Positions 16,118-24,056 of a stretch of 64,000 nt of DNA are shown here, one piece after another; position 1 is the first letter of the stretch; each line of letters starts with the position of its first letter. The DNA lies in assembly GCF_000711885.1 (NCBI RefSeq), contig NZ_JONK01000027.1, positions 1-64,000 of the forward strand, in the 5' to 3' direction. This DNA is from Chromobacterium haemolyticum DSM 19808 (GTDB taxonomy: Bacteria > Pseudomonadota > Gammaproteobacteria > Burkholderiales > Chromobacteriaceae). Under the pieces are notes generated by a model. It worked only from the letters and a program-made list of their open reading frames with translations. It made no database searches and was not told the DNA's origin. Made by a program: the position numbers and the translations under genes.

Positions 16118-17350
16118 ATGCCACTGCCAGTCAGCAAGCCAGACCTCGGCGACGCCGCAAGCGGCCGCAGCGCGGGGGCCATGACCATGCAGCGCTTCAG
16201 CGTGCCGTTCGAATACCCGGTGTATTTCGGCCGCGGCCTGCTGAGCGACCCTGGCAACCCGCTGTTGCGGCAAGCCATTTGCCGGCGCGAGCCGGAACGG
16301 CGTCATCGGTTCGTGGTTCTGATTGACCAGGACGTGGCCGCCGCCCACCCGCGGCTGCCCGCCGCCTTCGAGCGTTACGCCCGGCGTCACAGCGACGTGC
16401 TGGAGCTGGCCGCGCCGCCGCGGCTGACCATGGGCGGCGAAGCTTGCAAGAACGATCCGGAGCAGCTGTTCGCGCTGCAAAGCTGGTTGCAGCAATGCCA
16501 TGTGGACCGTCACAGCTGCCTGGTCATCGTCGGCGGCGGCGCCCTGCTGGACATGGCCGGCTTCGCCGCGGCCACTACCCACCGCGGCGTGCGCGTGGTG
16601 CGCATGCCCACCACCGTGCTGGCGCAGAACGATTCCGGCGTGGGTGTCAAAACCGCGATTAACGCCTTCGGGGCCAAGAACTTCCTCGGCGCCTTCGCGC
16701 CGCCGTTCGCCGTGCTCAACGACTACGACTTCATCGCCAGCCTGCCGCGCCGAGACCGCATCGCCGGCATCGCCGAGGCGGTGAAAGTGGCGGCGATACG
16801 CGACCGCGCCTTCTTCGACTGGCTGGACGCCAACGCCGAAGCGCTCACCGACGGAGACGACGAAGCGATGCAATGGATGATACGGCGTTGCGCCGAACTG
16901 CATCTGAACCACATCGGCCAGGGGGGCGACCCCTTCGAGTTCGGCAGCGCCCGTCCGTTGGACTTCGGCCACTGGGCCGCGCACAAGCTGGAAGCGCTGA
17001 GCGCTTACGCCTTGCGCCACGGCGAGGCGGTGGCGATAGGGCTGGCGCTGGACTGCCGCTACGCGGTGTTGGCAGGCCTGCTGCGCGAACCGGCGCAACT
17101 GAGTTTGCACCGGCTACTGCTGCGGCTGGGCTTTTCGTTATGGCACCCGGCGTTGGACTGGCGCGACGGCGAGCGTCGCCAGGTGCTGGCCGGGCTGGAT
17201 GAGTTCCGCGAACACCTAGGCGGCGAACTGACCATCACCCTGCTGCAGCGTTTGGGGCAGGGGGTGGAAGTGCACGCCATCGATGCGGATCGAATGAACG
17301 CGGCCATAGACTGGCTGCGCGACAGGAGCGAAGACCATGTTGCTGCTTGA
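16118..17350 (+). CDS. eboD: EboD: 3-dehydroquinate synthase-family sugar-phosphate cyclase
   Basis: The 410-residue product is a 3-dehydroquinate synthase homologue. The NAD-binding region has VIVGGGALLDMAGFAAATTHRG (from about residue 136), then RMPTTVLAQNDSGVGVKT. Metal ligands fit the family: Glu in IAEAVKVA (about 219), His in GHWAAHK (about 284) and His in RHGEAVAIG (about 301). Among such enzymes the member heading an ebo operon is EboD, whose product is not established. AGGAG lies seven bases before ATG 16118. The 3' end overlaps eboE by 14 bases, showing tight coupling. Confidence 0.9.
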   Translation: MPLPVSKPDLGDAASGRSAGAMTMQRFSVPFEYPVYFGRGLLSDPGNPLLRQAICRREPERRHRFVVLIDQDVAAAHPRLPAAFERYARRHSDVLELAAPPRLTMGGEACKNDPEQLFALQSWLQQCHVDRHSCLVIVGGGALLDMAGFAAATTHRGVRVVRMPTTVLAQNDSGVGVKTAINAFGAKNFLGAFAPPFAVLNDYDFIASLPRRDRIAGIAEAVKVAAIRDRAFFDWLDANAEALTDGDDEAMQWMIRRCAELHLNHIGQGGDPFEFGSARPLDFGHWAAHKLEALSAYALRHGEAVAIGLALDCRYAVLAGLLREPAQLSLHRLLLRLGFSLWHPALDWRDGERRQVLAGLDEFREHLGGELTITLLQRLGQGVEVHAIDADRMNAAIDWLRDRSEDHVAA

Positions 17351-18572
17351 CCCTCAACAACGGCCGGACAGTCTGCCCGCCGCCACTCTGCCCGCGGTCC
17401 ACATGAGCTACTGCACCAATATCCACCCCGGCGAAAGCTGGCAGGAAATGCGCGCTCAACTGGGCTTCCACCTGCCGCGGATCAAGGCGCGCGTGGCGCC
17501 GGACCGGCCGTTCGGCATTGGGCTGCGGTTGTCCGCGCTGGCCGCGCGCCAATTGGAGGAGGAGCCGGCGCAGGCGGAATTCCGCGATTTTCTGGCGGAA
17601 CACCAATGCTATGTGTTCACCCTCAACGGCTTCCCCTTTGGCGCCTTCCATCGGCAAGCGGTGAAGGAAGCGGTTTACCTGCCGGACTGGCGGGACCCGC
17701 AGCGGCTGAACTACAGCAACCGGCTGGCTCAGCTGCTGGCCGCGCTGCTGCCGCCGGAACTGGAATACGGCAGCGTCAGCACCGTGCCCGGCGGCTATCG
17801 CCAACATCTGAGCGGCGACGGCAGCGGCGCGCTGTGGATCGCCACCCATCTGCTGGAGCACGCCGCCTTCCTGCATCGGCTGCGGCAGGACAGCGGCCGC
17901 CGCATCGTGCTGGCGCTGGAACCGGAGCCGGATTGCCTGCTGGCCACCAGCGAAGACGCGGTCGCCTTCTTCGAGCTGCATCTATTGAGCCGGGCCGCGC
18001 TCAACCAAGTGGCCAAATGGTGCAATGTCAAACGCGAAGAAGCCGAAGCCATCGTGCGGCGGCACCTGGGCGTGTGCCTGGACGCCTGCCACGCCGCGGT
18101 GGAGTACGAACAGCCGGAAGACGCGGTGGCGCGGCTGGATCAGGCCGGCATCGCCATCGCCAAGCTGCAGCTCAGCGCCGGCCTGCGCGTGACTCGGCCG
18201 GACCGGATGGCGGCGGAAGCACTGCGCGCCTTCGCCGAAGACACCTATCTGCACCAAGTGGTGGCGCGGCGCGGCGACGATCTGTGGCGCTACCCGGACC
18301 TGCCGGCGGCGCTGGCGGCTCTGCCGCGACAGCCGGCCGACGAATGGCGCATCCACTTCCACGTGCCCATCTGCCACGCCGCGCTGGCGCCGTTCGCCAG
18401 CACCCAGGACTTTCTGTCGCGGTTGCTGGCTCTGCAACGCCAGCGGCCGCTGAGCGGCCACCTGGAAGTGGAAACCTATAGCTGGGGCGTGCTGCCCCCG
18501 GCCCACCGTCAGGGCGACCTGGGCGAAGCCATCTGCCGGGAGCTGCAATGGGCGGAGGGCCAGCTGCGATGA
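17337..18572 (+). CDS. eboE: EboE: TIM-barrel metabolite-traffic protein
   Basis: The 411-residue product matches EboE, a xylose-isomerase-like TIM barrel. Diagnostic phrases are HMSYCTNIHPGESW near the start, YVFTLNGFPFGAFH in the middle, and LEPEPDCLLATSEDAVAFF followed by GVCLDACHAAVEYE. The acidic and His residues suit metal binding. It is thought to act in the metabolite modification or export carried out by Ebo proteins; the exact reaction is unknown. It overlaps eboD by 14 bases and its stop overlaps eboC by four. Confidence 0.9.
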   Translation: MLLLDPQQRPDSLPAATLPAVHMSYCTNIHPGESWQEMRAQLGFHLPRIKARVAPDRPFGIGLRLSALAARQLEEEPAQAEFRDFLAEHQCYVFTLNGFPFGAFHRQAVKEAVYLPDWRDPQRLNYSNRLAQLLAALLPPELEYGSVSTVPGGYRQHLSGDGSGALWIATHLLEHAAFLHRLRQDSGRRIVLALEPEPDCLLATSEDAVAFFELHLLSRAALNQVAKWCNVKREEAEAIVRRHLGVCLDACHAAVEYEQPEDAVARLDQAGIAIAKLQLSAGLRVTRPDRMAAEALRAFAEDTYLHQVVARRGDDLWRYPDLPAALAALPRQPADEWRIHFHVPICHAALAPFASTQDFLSRLLALQRQRPLSGHLEVETYSWGVLPPAHRQGDLGEAICRELQWAEGQLR

Positions 18573-19510
18573 GCGGCCAGCGCGCCCTGCCCATTCCCAA
18601 GACCAGCGCCCGGCGGAGGCTGTCGCGGCGGCATGCGCGCCAGACCCGCCGGCGCGTGGCCGGGGTCTGGTCGCTGGCGCTGCGGCTGGGTCGGGTATCC
18701 AACCTGCCCACGGTGTGGAGCAACGTCCTCGCCGGCGCGGTATTGTCCGGCCACGCCGTGGCCGGCGGGCCGCTGGCCTTGCTGCTGCTGTCGCTGTCCT
18801 TGATCTACGTGGCCGGCATGTATCTGAACGATGTCTGCGACCGCCACATCGACGCGCGCGAACGGCCGGAACGGCCGATTCCCGCCGGGCTGGCGTCGGC
18901 GCGGCTGGTGTTGCTGGCCGGCGCCGCCCAGCTCGCGGTCGGCGTCGCCCTGTTGGCGGCGCTGGGCCTCTCCGCCTTGTTGGCCGGCCTGTGCCTGGCC
19001 GCCACCGTGGTGCTCTACGACCTCTGGCACAAGCACAATCCGCTCAGCCCGCTGCTGATGGGTTTGTGCCGGATGCAGGTTTATCTGATCAGCGGCCTGG
19101 CGCTGGGCGCTGGAGCTTTATCCGGCCCGCTGTTGCTGGCGGCGCTGGCGCTGCTGGCTTATCTGATCGCACTGACTTACGTGGCCAAGCAGGAAGGCCG
19201 CGCCGGGCTGGGGCGGCTGGCGCCGCTGCTGGGCCTGGCCGCGCCGCCGCTCTACCTGCTCAGCCAACCGTTCCAGCCCTGGGCGCTGCCCTTTTTGCTG
19301 CTCAGCCTGGGGTGGAGCGCGCATTGCCTGCGGCTGGCCTGGCCCGGACCCGGCCGCGACATGCCGCGCGCCGTCGGCGGCCTGATCGCCGGCATCGCGC
19401 TGGCGGACGCTTTGTTCATCGCCGCCGCGGGCCAGCCGCAGTGGGCAGCGTTGGCGGTTTTGGCCGCCTGGCTGACCCGGACATGGCAACGCCGGGTGCC
19501 GGGCACTTGA
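18569..19510 (+). CDS. eboC: EboC: UbiA-family prenyltransferase, integral membrane
   Basis: The 313-residue product is a UbiA-superfamily membrane protein with eight or nine hydrophobic helices. The first Asp-rich motif is NDVCDRHIDARERPERPIPAG. The second active-site region is VLYDLWHKHNPLSPLLMGLCR. Both motifs keep the residues needed for magnesium-pyrophosphate binding, so it is probably active on a prenyl diphosphate. The start was set at ATG 18569, overlapping the eboE stop and preceded by GGAGGG; ATG 18548 is possible. The N-terminus is Arg-rich. It fits EboC in position and family. Confidence 0.9.
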   Translation: MSGQRALPIPKTSARRRLSRRHARQTRRRVAGVWSLALRLGRVSNLPTVWSNVLAGAVLSGHAVAGGPLALLLLSLSLIYVAGMYLNDVCDRHIDARERPERPIPAGLASARLVLLAGAAQLAVGVALLAALGLSALLAGLCLAATVVLYDLWHKHNPLSPLLMGLCRMQVYLISGLALGAGALSGPLLLAALALLAYLIALTYVAKQEGRAGLGRLAPLLGLAAPPLYLLSQPFQPWALPFLLLSLGWSAHCLRLAWPGPGRDMPRAVGGLIAGIALADALFIAAAGQPQWAALAVLAAWLTRTWQRRVPGT

Positions 19511-19526
19511 ACGGAGAATCTGCGCG

Positions 19527-20225
19527 ATGGAAACGCAAACCATGCTGGCGGATCAATTGCACGCCAGCCTGCTGGACGCGGCGGACCGCCACAACGCCGC
19601 CCAGGCGCTGGTGTGGTTGGATGCCTGTCGTCGGCTGACCGCCGATGCGCCGGATCCCGCCGCCTGTCGCCGCTTGTTTAGCGTGGCCAACCGGCAACTG
19701 GCGGCGCTGACCCTGCTGCCCAAGGCCGCGATCAAGGCCTTGCAAGCCCAACGCGTGCTGGCGGCGGAGGCCTGGTCGCCCGGCGACGCCGGCCGCGCCC
19801 TGCTGCTGTTGCGGGCCTTGGCCGCCGGCGCGGATCCGGCGCTGGCGTTCGATCTGTATCGCGGCGGCGACAGCCTGGAACAGCAGGCGGTGGTCAAGGC
19901 GCTGATCCTGCTGCCCAAGCCGGAAGACTGGCTGGCGCTGGCCACCGACGCCAGCCGCAGCCACGTGGCCGGCGTGTTCCAGGCGCTGGCTTGCGACAAC
20001 GCCTACCCGGCGCAACAGTTTCCCGATCTCAATTTCAACCAGCTGGTGCTCAAGGCCTTGTTCACCGGCGCGCCGGCGCGGCGTATCGCCGGCCTGGAAC
20101 GGCGCTGGAGCCCAGAGCTGGAACACATGGTGGCCGCCTACGCCAGCGAGCGACGCGCCGCCGGCCGCAGCGTGTCCGACGACGTCGTTTTCCTACTGCA
20201 AGGACTGCATCATGAAAATGTTTGA
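19527..20225 (+). CDS. eboA: EboA-like protein
   Basis: The 232-residue helical protein matches EboA, whose most recognisable part is the C-terminal CDNAYPAQQFPDLNFNQLVLKALF (about residues 150-173). EboA has no known fold-based activity. It is soluble, has no signal peptide, and overlaps eboB by 14 bases, so it is translationally coupled to the next gene. The start ATG 19527 follows eboC by 16 bases with GGAG upstream. Confidence 0.88.
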   Translation: METQTMLADQLHASLLDAADRHNAAQALVWLDACRRLTADAPDPAACRRLFSVANRQLAALTLLPKAAIKALQAQRVLAAEAWSPGDAGRALLLLRALAAGADPALAFDLYRGGDSLEQQAVVKALILLPKPEDWLALATDASRSHVAGVFQALACDNAYPAQQFPDLNFNQLVLKALFTGAPARRIAGLERRWSPELEHMVAAYASERRAAGRSVSDDVVFLLQGLHHENV

Positions 20226-21102
20226 TCCGCACATCCACATGACTTCCCGCACCACCGACGACTACCAGGCGATGAGCCGGGCCGGCATCAGCGTGGTGGT
20301 GGAGCCGGCGTTCTGGATGGGCCAGCCGCGGCGGCACGTCGGCAGCTTCGACGACTACTTCCTGTCGCTGCTGGGCTGGGAGCGCTTCCGCGCCGCGCAA
20401 TTCGGCATCCGCCACTTTTGTACCTTGGGCCTCAACCCCAAGGAAACCAACAACCCGGACGTGGCTGACGGCGTGATGGCGCTGCTGGAGCGCTACTTGG
20501 ACAAGGACGGCGTGGTGGCGGTGGGGGAAATCGGCTTCGACGACGAAACCCCGGCCGAGGAGCGCTACTTCGCCCGTCAGCTGGAACTGGCGATAGCGTT
20601 CGACCTGCCGGCGCTGGTCCACACGCCGCATCGAGACAAAAAGGCCGGCACTCTGCGCAGCCTGGCGCTGGTGCGCGACAGCGGCATTGCGCCGGAGCGG
20701 GTGCTGATCGACCACAACACCGAAGAAACCCTGCCGCTGGTACTGGACTCCGGCTGCTGGGCCGGCCACTCCATCTACCCCAACACCAAGATGGACGAAC
20801 CGCGGATGGTGGCGCTGGTGCGCCAGTACGGCAGCGAGCGCATCATCATCAACAGCGCCGCCGACTGGGGCGTCAGCGATCCGCTTAAAGTACCCAAAAC
20901 CGTAGAGGCGATGCGCGCCGCCGGCATCGCCGAGCGCGACATCGAAACCATCGTCTGGCGCAATCCGCTGGACTTCTTCGCCCAGAGCGGCCGCTTGGAC
21001 ATAGAAGAAGCCAACAGCCCGCTGGCGGTGGACCAGCGCCGGCTGTATCAGGGCAATTCCGTGCTGCGTGGTCAAAATCCGCAGGTGGACATCGTGGAGT
21101 GA
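20212..21102 (+). CDS. eboB: EboB: TatD-like metal-dependent hydrolase
   Basis: The 296-residue product is a TatD-family amidohydrolase. It begins MKMFDPHIHMTSRT with the HxH metal ligands. VGEIGFDDETP supplies the bridging Glu, LVHTPHRDK and IDHNTEET further His ligands, and INSAADWGVSD the late Asp. EboB is the name for this member in ebo operons. In TatD relatives the activity is hydrolysis of phosphate or amide bonds; its Ebo substrate is unknown. ATG 20218 would also work as the start. Confidence 0.9.
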   Translation: MKMFDPHIHMTSRTTDDYQAMSRAGISVVVEPAFWMGQPRRHVGSFDDYFLSLLGWERFRAAQFGIRHFCTLGLNPKETNNPDVADGVMALLERYLDKDGVVAVGEIGFDDETPAEERYFARQLELAIAFDLPALVHTPHRDKKAGTLRSLALVRDSGIAPERVLIDHNTEETLPLVLDSGCWAGHSIYPNTKMDEPRMVALVRQYGSERIIINSAADWGVSDPLKVPKTVEAMRAAGIAERDIETIVWRNPLDFFAQSGRLDIEEANSPLAVDQRRLYQGNSVLRGQNPQVDIVE

Positions 21103-21106
21103 CATC

Positions 21107-22522
21107 ATGCAACGCACACTCGTTCTGAACGTGGTGGGCCTGACGCCGCAGCTGCTGCGGTACGCGCCGCACTTGATCCGGTTGGCGGAACGCGGCGCGC
21201 AGCGCCCGCTCATGGCGGTGACGCCGGCGCTGACCTGCCCGGCGCAAGCCACCTATCTGACCGGCCAGCTGCCGCAGGCGCACGGTTGCGTCGCCAACGG
21301 CTGGTATTCGCGAGAGCTGGCCGAGCCCTTGTTCTGGAGACAGAACAACGCCTTGATTCAGGGCGAGAAACTCTGGCACGAAGCCCGGCGCCTGCACGCC
21401 GGCTTCAGCTGCGCGCAGTTGTTCTGGTGGTACAACATGTATGCCGACGTGGACTGGAGCGTGACGCCGCGCCCGATCTACAAGGCCGACGGCCGCAAGA
21501 TTCCCGACTTCTACTGCAACCCGCCGGAACTGCACGCGGAGTTGCGTCAAAAGCTGGGCGATTTTCCCTTGTTTCACTTTTGGGGGCCGGCGGCGGATAT
21601 CCGCTCCAGCCGCTGGATCGCCGACTGCGCGCTGCATCTGTACCGCTCGCGCCAGCCCACGCTGACCCTAGTCTACCTGCCGCATCTGGATTACTGCCTG
21701 CAGCGCTTGGGGCCGGATCATCCGGACGTGGCGGCGGAGGTGGCGGCGGTGGATCAGTTGTGCGGGGAGTTGATCGAGGAGGCTGACCGGGACGGCAGCC
21801 GCGTGATCGTCTTGTCCGAGTACGGCGTCACGCCGGTCAGCAACGACATCGCCATCAACCGCGTTCTGCGCATGGCCGGTTGGCTCAAGGTGCGGGAGGA
21901 GCAGGGCGAGGACAAGCTGGACTGCGGCGCGTCGGCGGCTTTCGCGCTGGCGGATCATCAGATCGCTCATGTCTATGTGCGCCAGCCGGCGTTGGTGCCG
22001 GAGGTGAAGGCTTTGTTGCTGGAGCTGGAGGGGGTGGAAATGGTGTTGGACCAGGCCGGCAAGCGCTTGCTGGGGCTGGATCATCCGCGTTCCGGCGAGC
22101 TGGTGGCGGTGAGCCGGCCGGATCGCTGGTTCAGTTATTACTATTGGCTGGACGATGCGCACGCGCCGGATTTCGCTCGCACGGTGGATATTCACCGTAA
22201 GCCGGGCTATGACCCGGTGGAGTTGTTTTTGGACCCGGCTTTAAGTTGGCCGAAGTTGGACATTGCCTGGACGTTGTTGAAGCGCAAGTTGGGGATGCGG
22301 AGTTTGTTGGAGGTGATTCCGCTGGATCCGTCTTTGGTGAGGGGGGCGCATGGACGTCCCACGCTGAATCCGGAGCATGGTCCATTGATGATTAGTTCTT
22401 TGCCGGACAGTTTGCCGTCGGGGGCGGTGCCGGCGACGGCGGTGCGGGACATCATCATGGATCATATGTTTGGGGAGGTGGAGACGCGGCTGGCGTACGG
22501 GGCGCATGGGGTGATGGAGTAG
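21107..22522 (+). CDS. eboF: EboF: alkaline-phosphatase-superfamily phosphodiesterase
   Basis: The 471-residue product is a type I phosphodiesterase/nucleotide pyrophosphatase-like protein. The nucleophile region is TPALTCPAQATYLTGQLPQAHG, where the Thr in QATYLTG should be catalytic. Further metal ligands lie in PHLDYCLQRLGPDH and VLSEYGVT. Length and position match EboF. ATG 21107 is four bases after the eboB stop with GGAG upstream; an earlier in-frame ATG at 21068 would lie inside eboB. The last 300 bases use TTG and GGG/GTG codons far more than the rest, an unexplained composition change. Confidence 0.88.
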   Translation: MQRTLVLNVVGLTPQLLRYAPHLIRLAERGAQRPLMAVTPALTCPAQATYLTGQLPQAHGCVANGWYSRELAEPLFWRQNNALIQGEKLWHEARRLHAGFSCAQLFWWYNMYADVDWSVTPRPIYKADGRKIPDFYCNPPELHAELRQKLGDFPLFHFWGPAADIRSSRWIADCALHLYRSRQPTLTLVYLPHLDYCLQRLGPDHPDVAAEVAAVDQLCGELIEEADRDGSRVIVLSEYGVTPVSNDIAINRVLRMAGWLKVREEQGEDKLDCGASAAFALADHQIAHVYVRQPALVPEVKALLLELEGVEMVLDQAGKRLLGLDHPRSGELVAVSRPDRWFSYYYWLDDAHAPDFARTVDIHRKPGYDPVELFLDPALSWPKLDIAWTLLKRKLGMRSLLEVIPLDPSLVRGAHGRPTLNPEHGPLMISSLPDSLPSGAVPATAVRDIIMDHMFGEVETRLAYGAHGVME

Positions 22523-22527
22523 GGCGA

Positions 22528-22549
22528 AAGCCCCGCGTGGGCTTTTTTA
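22528..22549 (+). terminator. Terminator of the ebo operon
   Basis: AAGCCC and GGGCTT pair around a four-to-five-base loop and run into TTTTTT. It lies right after the eboF stop. Confidence 0.82.
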
Positions 22550-22639
22550 TGGGGAGTCTGTTGGGTGGATGATGATTTGGGATTGGCTTTGCGGGGTGCC
22601 TTTCCTCTTATGATCACGTTGTGTTGAGTGGAGACTGTT

Positions 22640-23170
22640 CTGTTGTATCCGCTGCGCGGATGATGTTTTTGGTGCCGCTTTCCGCGCGGCGAACGGGGAG
22701 AGGGCGGGCCGCCGCCCCCTTCCATCCCCCCTCGTCCCCCAGGACGCGAAACCCCGAAGAAAAAGGGGCCTGCAAGGCGCGGCTGAACTCGCGATTTGCT
22801 AGCGTCAAATCGCTCAAACAAAGCAGCCGCTTAAAACCTTGCAAACCCCTTTTTCTCCGGCGCGCCCCGAGGGGACACCTGGGCGCTACATGAGGTGGTC
22901 AATTTTCTAGATAGAGGAGGTTGATTCGCTGCCTGGGCCGTTCTGTGGGTAACTTTGCTTCATCATTCTTTCCTGTGGGTAAGTTTTGTTTCCCAAAAGA
23001 AACCACGTATCCGACGCGCCCTGGGTCCCTTCAAGCCTGTCGTTGGGTGGCAGGTCCGAGGTCTTAAGCGGCTACCCTGTTTGAGCGATTTGACGTTAGC
23101 AAATATCCTCTCCCTGCTCGCCGGGTAGCCCCGGCAATGAAAATCATCATACGCGCAGCGGATACAAAAC
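22640..23170. repeat. Inverted-repeat element of about 530 bases
   Basis: The left end TTGTATCCGCTGCGCGGATG is matched in inverse at the right end (CATACGCGCAGCGGATACAA), extending imperfectly for about 60 bases to GGGGAGAG/CTCTCCCT. An inner pair, ATTTGCTAGCGTCAAATCG near 22796 and its complement near 23085-23105, is about 38 bases long with few mismatches. No transposase ORF lies inside. It could be a non-autonomous mobile element or a structured RNA. Confidence 0.6.
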
Positions 23171-23262
23171 CCACACACCTAGCCACACCAACCACCCCAC
23201 CTTGACCCCAACCGCCCCCTCGGCAACAATTCCCACGTTGCCGCCCACATGCGGCACACGGG

Positions 23263-23418
23263 ATTGGCGTCCCGTTCGTGTGTACCACCAGCCTACGCAG
23301 CATACTGCGCGGGCTGTTTCACCATGGCTGTGCCGTTTGGCAGGCGCGTGGTGGGAGAGTGCCATGCACTCACCGGTCTGGTACACACCCGGTACGCCAA
23401 TCCTGCCACGCGCCTGCC
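23263..23418 (+). promoter_or_regulatory. Inverted-repeat leader upstream of a hypothetical gene
   Basis: Three perfect inverted pairs were found: ATTGGCGT 23263-23270 with 23394-23401, GTGTGTACCA 23278-23287 with 23379-23388, and GGCAGGCGCGTGG 23339-23351 with 23406-23418. The first two are nested. The third crosses them, so a pseudoknot or two alternative folds are possible. It ends about 60 bases before the ATG at 23477. Confidence 0.5.
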
Positions 23419-23476
23419 TAATACCTCAGCCTTCCCCGGCAGGTGGTTTATCTTGTGTCACAGCAGGAGAAACACC

Positions 23477-23926
23477 ATGCAACATCCTCAAAACTTCCCT
23501 CGTCGTCGCCGCTACAAACTGCACTCGCTGGAGCAGCAGGAAGTCTTGCTTCCCTTTGTTCGTTTCTGCCCCGGCCGCACCTATGCGCATTACTGGCAAA
23601 TGCCCACGCCCCGTAAGGATTACCCCGCCGACAGCGCCTACGGCCGCGAATGCGCGGCGCATTTGCTGCAATGGATGAAGGACAACCGCGAATACGTCGG
23701 CAAAGGCCTGCTCAGCCGCGTGGCGCGCGACATCGATTTTGACGACCGCGACGGACGCGGCCAGTGGATGGGTTTCTTCAACTATCTGGAAATCATGATG
23801 CTGCTGGGAGCCGACCGGGTCAGGGTCTACCGCCATGTCGATAGCCAACATCAGTTCTATCTGGCGCTGGGACAACGGCTCAAGCTGGAGGCGCGTTTCC
23901 GTCGCATCCGCCTGCGCAATCGCTGA
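23477..23926 (+). CDS. Hypothetical basic protein
   Basis: A 149-residue soluble, basic protein with no recognised domain. Features are an Arg-rich start (NFPRRRRYKLHSLEQQEVLLPFV), aromatic stretches (CPGRTYAHYWQMPTP) and a helical FFNYLEIMMLLGADRVRVYRHV. ATG 23477 has AGGAGA eight bases upstream and codon use is typical of real genes here. The in-frame reading can be extended upstream to 23249, but that part runs through the inverted-repeat leader. Function unknown. Confidence 0.7.
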   Translation: MQHPQNFPRRRRYKLHSLEQQEVLLPFVRFCPGRTYAHYWQMPTPRKDYPADSAYGRECAAHLLQWMKDNREYVGKGLLSRVARDIDFDDRDGRGQWMGFFNYLEIMMLLGADRVRVYRHVDSQHQFYLALGQRLKLEARFRRIRLRNR

Positions 23927-24004
23927 CCTAAGCAGGTGGGTGGAGCCGTAGGCGATACCCACCAAACCCCGCTGCCGCCGCTTGCCACTGCGCGGCGCGG
24001 GCGC

Positions 24005-24036
24005 AAAAAAAAACGGGGTGGCCATGGGCCGCCCCG
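24005..24036 (-). terminator. Catalase terminator
   Basis: On the minus strand CGGGGCGGCCCATGGCCACCCCG folds into a GC-rich hairpin followed by nine T residues. It lies about 20 bases after the katB stop. Confidence 0.88.
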
Positions 24037-24056
24037 CTTCATTCAAGCGGCTACGC

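Larger units (their letters stand above)
22550..23476. other. Long intergenic region with nested inverted repeats
   Basis: More than 900 bases without a supported protein gene. It holds a 530-base element bounded by inverted arms (22640-23170) and a second set of inverted arms at 23263-23418 just before the gene at 23477. Two short direct repeats CTGTGGGTAA occur at about 22942 and 22973. Small ORFs here run through the repeats and are not convincing. Confidence 0.55.

Noticed and set aside
23249-23476. In-frame 5' extension of the hypothetical gene at 23477
   Set aside because: The extension runs through the inverted-repeat leader and a good ribosome site stands before ATG 23477.
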